Positions 60,649 through 64,000 of a stretch of DNA of 64,000 nt are shown here, piece by piece. The translations under genes were made by a program, and so were the position numbers. Position 1 is the first letter of the stretch. Each line of letters starts with the position of its first letter. Below the pieces are notes generated by a model. It had not been told where the DNA came from, ran no database searches, and was given only the letters and a program-made list of their open reading frames with translations. The stretch comes from Arenibacter algicola (lineage in GTDB: Bacteria > Bacteroidota > Bacteroidia > Flavobacteriales > Flavobacteriaceae): contig NZ_JPOO01000003.1 of the NCBI RefSeq assembly GCF_000733925.1, positions 2,294,001 through 2,358,000 of the forward strand. The letters are read 5' to 3'.

Positions 60649-60962
60649 AGCAATATAACATCGTTCTAGTAAATTTAGATCCGACAATTGGAAGTGAAAT
60701 AAAAAAAACAAGACCTTGTGTTATTATCTCTCCAGATGAAATGAACAAATATTTAAATACAATTGTCCTTGCACCAATGACAACTATTTTGAAAAAATAT
60801 CCAACAAGAGTTTCGGTAAAACACCATGGTAAAAAGGGAATGGTTGCAATCGACCAAATCAGGTCCGTTGACAAAACAAGAATAATCCGAGTTTTTGAAA
60901 GCCTAACCCAAACAGAAATAGAAAAATGTAAGGAGATAATAAAAGAAACCTTTGTTGACTAA
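60639..60962 (+). CDS. mazF: MazF/PemK family toxin
   Basis: 107 residues. Ribosome-independent mRNA endonuclease fold: IVLVNLDPTIGSEIKKTRPC near the start (the GSEIKKTRP loop carries the catalytic Arg), VIISPDEMNKYL, TIVLAPMTT and VAIDQIRSVDKTRI. All elements of the active site are visible. Overlaps mazE by 10 bp. Confidence 0.93.
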   Translation: MDLKQYNIVLVNLDPTIGSEIKKTRPCVIISPDEMNKYLNTIVLAPMTTILKKYPTRVSVKHHGKKGMVAIDQIRSVDKTRIIRVFESLTQTEIEKCKEIIKETFVD

Positions 60963-61345
60963 CAATATAGACCAAATGCACTTGAATGGATCAATACATC
61001 AATCCTAACTGCTAAAATGAAAACAGCCTACCTCAAAATACATGAAAACAGATACTAGAAGAATACAACCAACTAATCAAAAACTAAACCGCGACTCAAA
61101 TTCCCCTGCTAGCGCGAGCATCATGCTCGTGCTATTCCCAATAATCGACTTAAGATTAAAAGGATTAATAGCACCAATTACCAAATCATTACGTTTAGCT
61201 AGCAGTGTAAGTAAGAAAACCTCATCAATGAGGTTTGAACATCTTATTATATGTAAAAGAATATAAATATTGAATTTTTAATACTTTTATATTTAATTGC
61301 ATATAATTAAGTACTATTACAAAATTTTATATCTAATTACATATA
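60963..61345. other. Intergenic region with palindrome and repeats
   Basis: 383 bp. It has a near-perfect 11-bp palindrome (AGCGCGAGCAT at 61111-61121 with ATGCTCGTGCT at 61123-61133, centre C, one G-T pair) and the direct repeats upstream of the HipB-like gene. Short open frames here have no support as genes. Confidence 0.55.
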
Positions 61346-61348
61346 ATG
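61294..61348 (+). promoter_or_regulatory. Direct repeats before the HipB-like gene
   Basis: TAATTGCATATAATTA at 61294-61309 and TAATTACATATAAT at 61334-61347 (one mismatch in 14), set 40 bp apart. The second runs into the start codon (ATG at 61346). A regulator bound there would block its own expression; HipB-type repressors often bind repeated sites in their promoters. Confidence 0.6.
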
Positions 61349-61555
61349 AAACAGTTGGCGGAATTTGTGAAAGAACGCAGAAAAAAAGTTAATCTTACTC
61401 AGGAAGAATTCGCGGAACGTGCAGGTGTTGCATTAACGGTAGTGCGCAAAATTGAACAAGGAAAAACAAATCTAAATTTAGATAAGGTAAACCTAGTACT
61501 CCGCATGTTTGGGCATGAATTAGGTCCTGTGAATAGTAGAATATTTAATAAATGA
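61346..61555 (+). CDS. HipB-like helix-turn-helix regulator, solitary
   Basis: 69 residues, one XRE/HTH domain: VKERRKKVNLTQEEFAERAG and VALTVVRKIEQGKTNLNLDK, with LRMFGHELGPV at the end, matching the Y4mF/HipB subfamily. HipB normally precedes hipA; here nothing like HipA follows (535 bp without a gene). It may be an orphan regulator, or a remnant of a HipBA pair. Direct repeats at its own start suggest autoregulation. Confidence 0.88.
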   Translation: MKQLAEFVKERRKKVNLTQEEFAERAGVALTVVRKIEQGKTNLNLDKVNLVLRMFGHELGPVNSRIFNK

Positions 61556-62090
61556 ACTAATAAAGACACTTTTATGTGAGACAATATGAATTGGCCAACA
61601 GAAGTGATGTTCGCACCTCACCGCACAAAGTGTTATGCCTTTGCGCTATACTCGCCATGAGTTTAGCGATGAAATCCAGACTATGTTAAGCCCCTGTACT
61701 CCATAATCCCGTGCCGTTATTTCAAGAAACCCAAAAGCACTGCACATACGGTTATCCGCAAGGCAAACATGCGCGGATTTTATTTCTTTACCATCATAAG
61801 ACAATAGCCCATTCTTATGCTTGTCAAAAGTTTGATCAATAATCAACAATATTTGAGTTCAAGGGATATTTTGGAACTTGATCTACGTACTGAACATGAA
61901 TAATAAAAATTACTATATTAGAAGTTTGTAAACACACTTGGTTGTAGTATTCCCCCCATTGTACACCACAGAAATTTAATAGAAAAACGATAAATTGTAC
62001 GTTGTAGTAAATATTTGATGCCGCTATAATAGAAATATAGCAACAAATAACTTTATTCCTACGTTACCCGCAAGCTAAAAAAAACAAAAT
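61556..62090. other. Gene-poor region after the HipB-like gene
   Basis: 535 bp with no supported gene. The left part (61610-61700) is richer in GC and has several short open frames on the minus strand; a 67-codon frame at 61646-61849 has no recognisable product. The right part is AT-rich and should hold the promoter of the gene at 62091. Confidence 0.45.
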
Positions 62091-62831
62091 ATGGAATCAT
62101 CTGACTGGATTTCTTTAGGAGCAATTATCGTTTCAACGATAGCACTTGGAGTTTCAATAATTGCAATCTGGAATACCCATTTCAAAAAGTTCACACCAAT
62201 TTTGACAGTTGGTAACTGCAAGTTCAGAATTTATCCTATAAAAAGTGAAGGCGAAAAATGGTATTTACCAAGTTTTAATATTCCCATCAGTTTTACAAAT
62301 AATGGAGCTCAAATTGGAAAGATTGAAGATATTAGAATAAAAATATCATTTCCTGAACTTCCAATACCTAATCATTATGAAATTTTTGAACCTAAATGGA
62401 TTGTAGATGGTAAAAAACTAACGAATAATAGATTTGAATGGATTGATAATGCTGTTCTCGAAGATTGGATGCCAACAGTTATAGTTTCAAAAGAAACTAA
62501 AATAAAAGAAATTGTTTTTGAAACAAGATGGGAAGAACCAGTTATTCAAAAAAAGATGCTCTGTATTTTAGAAATAAAAATTGACGATAAGCCTAAATGG
62601 ATAAAAGCAGCTGAATGGAATTACTTTTTGGATGAGAAAAGATGGTTGAATTTAGCGGAAAGAGGAACCGCATACATATCGTCGCCAAAGCCGACACAAA
62701 CTAAAGATGTTTCAATTCAACCTGCTGATTTACATAAATATACCGGAACTAAAGAACCATTACCTAAATTGGATTTGAATCACGCACCTTCCTATCTTGA
62801 TTACAAAAAAGACGAAAAAGCCAGCGGGTAA
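62091..62831 (+). CDS. Unknown membrane-anchored protein, 3' end met by a group II intron
   Basis: 246 residues that I do not recognise. An N-terminal membrane helix (about 7-27; ISLGAIIVSTIALGVSIIAI) is followed by a beta-rich cytoplasmic or periplasmic domain with KFTPILTVGNCKFRIYPI, ISFTNNGAQIGKIEDIRIK and IKEIVFETRWEEPVIQKK, which look like an Ig-like sandwich. The tail is charged and flexible (YLDYKKDEKASG). The stop TAA spans 62829-62831, and 62831 is the last base of the intron on the other strand, so the present stop is completed by the insertion and the original C-terminus may have differed. Confidence 0.7.
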   Translation: MESSDWISLGAIIVSTIALGVSIIAIWNTHFKKFTPILTVGNCKFRIYPIKSEGEKWYLPSFNIPISFTNNGAQIGKIEDIRIKISFPELPIPNHYEIFEPKWIVDGKKLTNNRFEWIDNAVLEDWMPTVIVSKETKIKEIVFETRWEEPVIQKKMLCILEIKIDDKPKWIKAAEWNYFLDEKRWLNLAERGTAYISSPKPTQTKDVSIQPADLHKYTGTKEPLPKLDLNHAPSYLDYKKDEKASG

Positions 62832-62872
62832 TTGAGTAGACGGCTCCGCCGTTGACTGACGGAGTGCGCCTC

Positions 62873-64000
62873 TCACACCACCGTACGTACGGGTCTCGTA
62901 TACGGCGGTTCGTAAATTGATGGGTTCAATTCCATGTAAAGCTTTAACATTGCTTGGTAGCCCCTGTTTTGAAGTCTTTTGAGGGTAATAGTGGAGTTCA
63001 AAATTGGACTCTGGGCTACTGCCCAACCTCCTTTTCTTGTTCTACTCCACGCATATGCATGGTCTTGGTCTACACCCAATCGGATTAGGTTTTTCCTTTT
63101 CCTCTCGGGCTTCTTCCAGTCTGTCCATATGCAATAGCGCAAACGATTCCTAAGCCATCCATCCAAATCACGAAGTTTGCCATGGATACTTGTTCCCCGG
63201 AAATAGTTTAACCATCCCCGTTGGATTTCGTTTATCTTGGCAACCCGCTCATCGAAACTCATGGGCTTGGTTTTAGCGGTTATCGTCTTTACCCTCATTT
63301 TTAAACTCTTCCATGCTTTTTCACTCACTACCAATTGGTATTTGCCCTTCTCCCCTTTGATATAGGTGGGTACGAAACCAAAACCCAAGATGGTGAACTG
63401 CACTGGCTTCCTTACGCCACTTTTCTCCCGGTTTACCGCGAGTTTAAGTTTCGTCTTTAGGTACTTTGAGATTGCTCCCATCGTTGCCGTTGCATCACTT
63501 CTTCGTCTGGTGTAGACACTGAAATCGTCGGCATAGCGAACGAACCGAAGTTTCCGTCTGGTCAGTTCTTTATCCAGCTCGTTGAGCAGGATGTTGGACA
63601 ATAACGGACTGATCGGGCTTCCCTGTGGGACGCCTTTTCTCCTCTTTTCAAGTTTGCCATTGATCAAGATCGGTGCTCGTAACCATTTACGTATCAATTG
63701 GAGCGTAATTTGACATTTTACCTTTTGGTAGAGCAAGTTCAAAAGCAGGCAATGGTCTACTTCATCGAAAAATGTCTTTAGGTCTATATCTACGATAAAA
63801 CTATACCCCTCATGGATATATTCCAGAGCCTTGCCAACTGCTTGGCGGGCATTTCTGTTGGGGCGGAATCCATAACTATAGGCACTGAAACCATTTTCAA
63901 ATTTAGGCATCACAACTTGTGATACCGCTTGTTGGAGCAACCTGTCGGTTACTGTTGGGATTCCCAAGAGACGGGATTTCCCGTTTGCCTTGGGAATTTC
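62873..64000 (-). CDS. ltrA: Group II intron reverse transcriptase/maturase, partial
   Basis: About 376 codons visible; the frame is open through the right edge (it continues upstream as EIPKANGKSRLLGIPTVTDR, the RT0/1 region), so the start lies outside. Fingers-palm core: AYSYGFRPNRNARQAV, FIVDIDLKTFFDEVDH, GVPQGSPISPLLSNILLNEL and the active-site FVRYADDFSVY. The maturase X domain follows (WLNYFRGTSIHGKLRDLDGW). No HNH endonuclease is present. The stop codon (62873-62875) lies in the last stem of domain V, so coding and ribozyme sequence overlap by about 35 bp. No damage is seen in the visible part. Confidence 0.95.
   Translation of the reverse strand, partial: EIPKANGKSRLLGIPTVTDRLLQQAVSQVVMPKFENGFSAYSYGFRPNRNARQAVGKALEYIHEGYSFIVDIDLKTFFDEVDHCLLLNLLYQKVKCQITLQLIRKWLRAPILINGKLEKRRKGVPQGSPISPLLSNILLNELDKELTRRKLRFVRYADDFSVYTRRRSDATATMGAISKYLKTKLKLAVNREKSGVRKPVQFTILGFGFVPTYIKGEKGKYQLVVSEKAWKSLKMRVKTITAKTKPMSFDERVAKINEIQRGWLNYFRGTSIHGKLRDLDGWLRNRLRYCIWTDWKKPERKRKNLIRLGVDQDHAYAWSRTRKGGWAVAQSPILNSTITLKRLQNRGYQAMLKLYMELNPSIYEPPYTRPVRTVV
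62876..62909 (-). ncRNA. Group II intron domain V
   Basis: On the minus strand ACCGCCGTATACG, a short AGAC loop and CCGTACGTACGGTGGT form the 34-nt catalytic hairpin, with CCGCCGTA against TACGGTGG (one G-U pair) as the lower stem and the usual two-base bulge. This is the most conserved part of group II introns. Confidence 0.88.

Larger units (their letters stand above)
62831..64000 (-). mobile_element. Group II intron, 3' part, runs off the window
   Basis: Holds a reverse transcriptase gene followed on the minus strand by domain V (about 62876-62909) and domain VI (about 62835-62870, stem CTCCG/CGGAG) and an end CTACTCAAT at 62839-62831, in line with the AY 3' rule and a branch-point A seven bases from the end. 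The catalytic triad of domain V reads CGC rather than AGC, and the protein has no endonuclease domain; both suggest a IIC-like or related class. The 5' part lies beyond 64000. Confidence 0.9.

Noticed and set aside
61042..61266. A 74-codon plus-strand frame after mazF
   Set aside because: It runs across the GC-rich palindrome and has no recognisable domain; best seen as intergenic.
61620..61660. GTTATGC with a CCGCACAAAG context, reminiscent of integron attC sites near toxin-antitoxin genes
   Set aside because: No matching partner arm, no repeated spacing between genes and no integron integrase in the window.
61646..61849. A 67-codon minus-strand frame, with other short frames nearby
   Set aside because: No recognisable product. 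The block is more GC-rich than its surroundings and may be a remnant, but that cannot be shown from this sequence.
1..64000. tRNA and rRNA genes
   Set aside because: No clover-leaf with a conserved GTTCRANYC arm and no rRNA segment was recognised in the intergenic regions; a covariance search would settle this.

Overview
The window looks like a chromosomal segment of a member of the Flavobacteriaceae (Bacteroidota), probably marine. The grounds are gliding genes gldD and gldE in the flavobacterial order mutY-ssb-gldE-gldD, Bacteroidota-type promoters (TAnnTTTG -7 boxes) before rplU, greA, hup, mutY, bioF and a TonB receptor gene, AT-rich leaders with little Shine-Dalgarno signal, many lipoproteins, and families such as DUF4301, DUF3127, DUF6646, DUF6807 and DUF4199. 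No rRNA, tRNA or CRISPR array was seen.

Layout. 0-10 kb: a secreted esterase-like lipoprotein; an aldehyde dehydrogenase + DUF779 pair with a divergent AraC-type regulator and a probable AraC operator; an operon for D-amino-acid or peptide use (GntP permease, RidA, D-threonine-aldolase-like PLP enzyme, M19 dipeptidase); a PAP2 phosphatase; and an IS200/IS605 element set in a train of DNA hairpins. 10-18 kb: mostly housekeeping (SPFH protein, tag, aat, DUF3127, flavin reductase, orphan histidine kinase, HIT protein, greA). 18-25 kb: a sugar-oxidation group (two Gfo/Idh/MocA oxidoreductases, DUF1080, DUF6807), then a TonB-dependent receptor behind a clear TPP riboswitch, so a predicted thiamin uptake gene. 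25-31 kb: a hybrid histidine kinase and an NtrC-type response regulator converging on each other, followed by three tandem paralogues of a small secreted protein, two of which share an upstream motif. 31-46 kb: DUF4301, NadR-like kinase and PnuC operon, PPTase, ahcY, an SDR thioester-reductase-like protein, rpmA/rplU, the gld/ssb/mutY operon, HU, a 29-residue basic protein and RNase G. 46-57 kb: DUF1080, recX, a beta-barrel protein, a JmjC-like cupin, a biotin locus (bioB, ketosynthase, bioA, bioD, DUF2007, bioF), an M61 peptidase and a GNAT enzyme. 57.5-64 kb: an accessory stretch with ParDE and MazEF toxin-antitoxin pairs, a solitary HipB-like regulator, a pectate-lyase-fold protein, GC-rich palindromes, an unknown membrane-anchored protein, and a group II intron whose 3' end falls exactly in that protein's stop codon; the intron runs off the right edge.

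The points most worth following are the TPP riboswitch-TonB receptor pair, the AraC-type direct repeats, the shared motif of the tandem paralogues beside a two-component system, the ketosynthase inside the biotin locus, and the accessory stretch ending in the intron. I see no single multi-gene machine that is clearly new.
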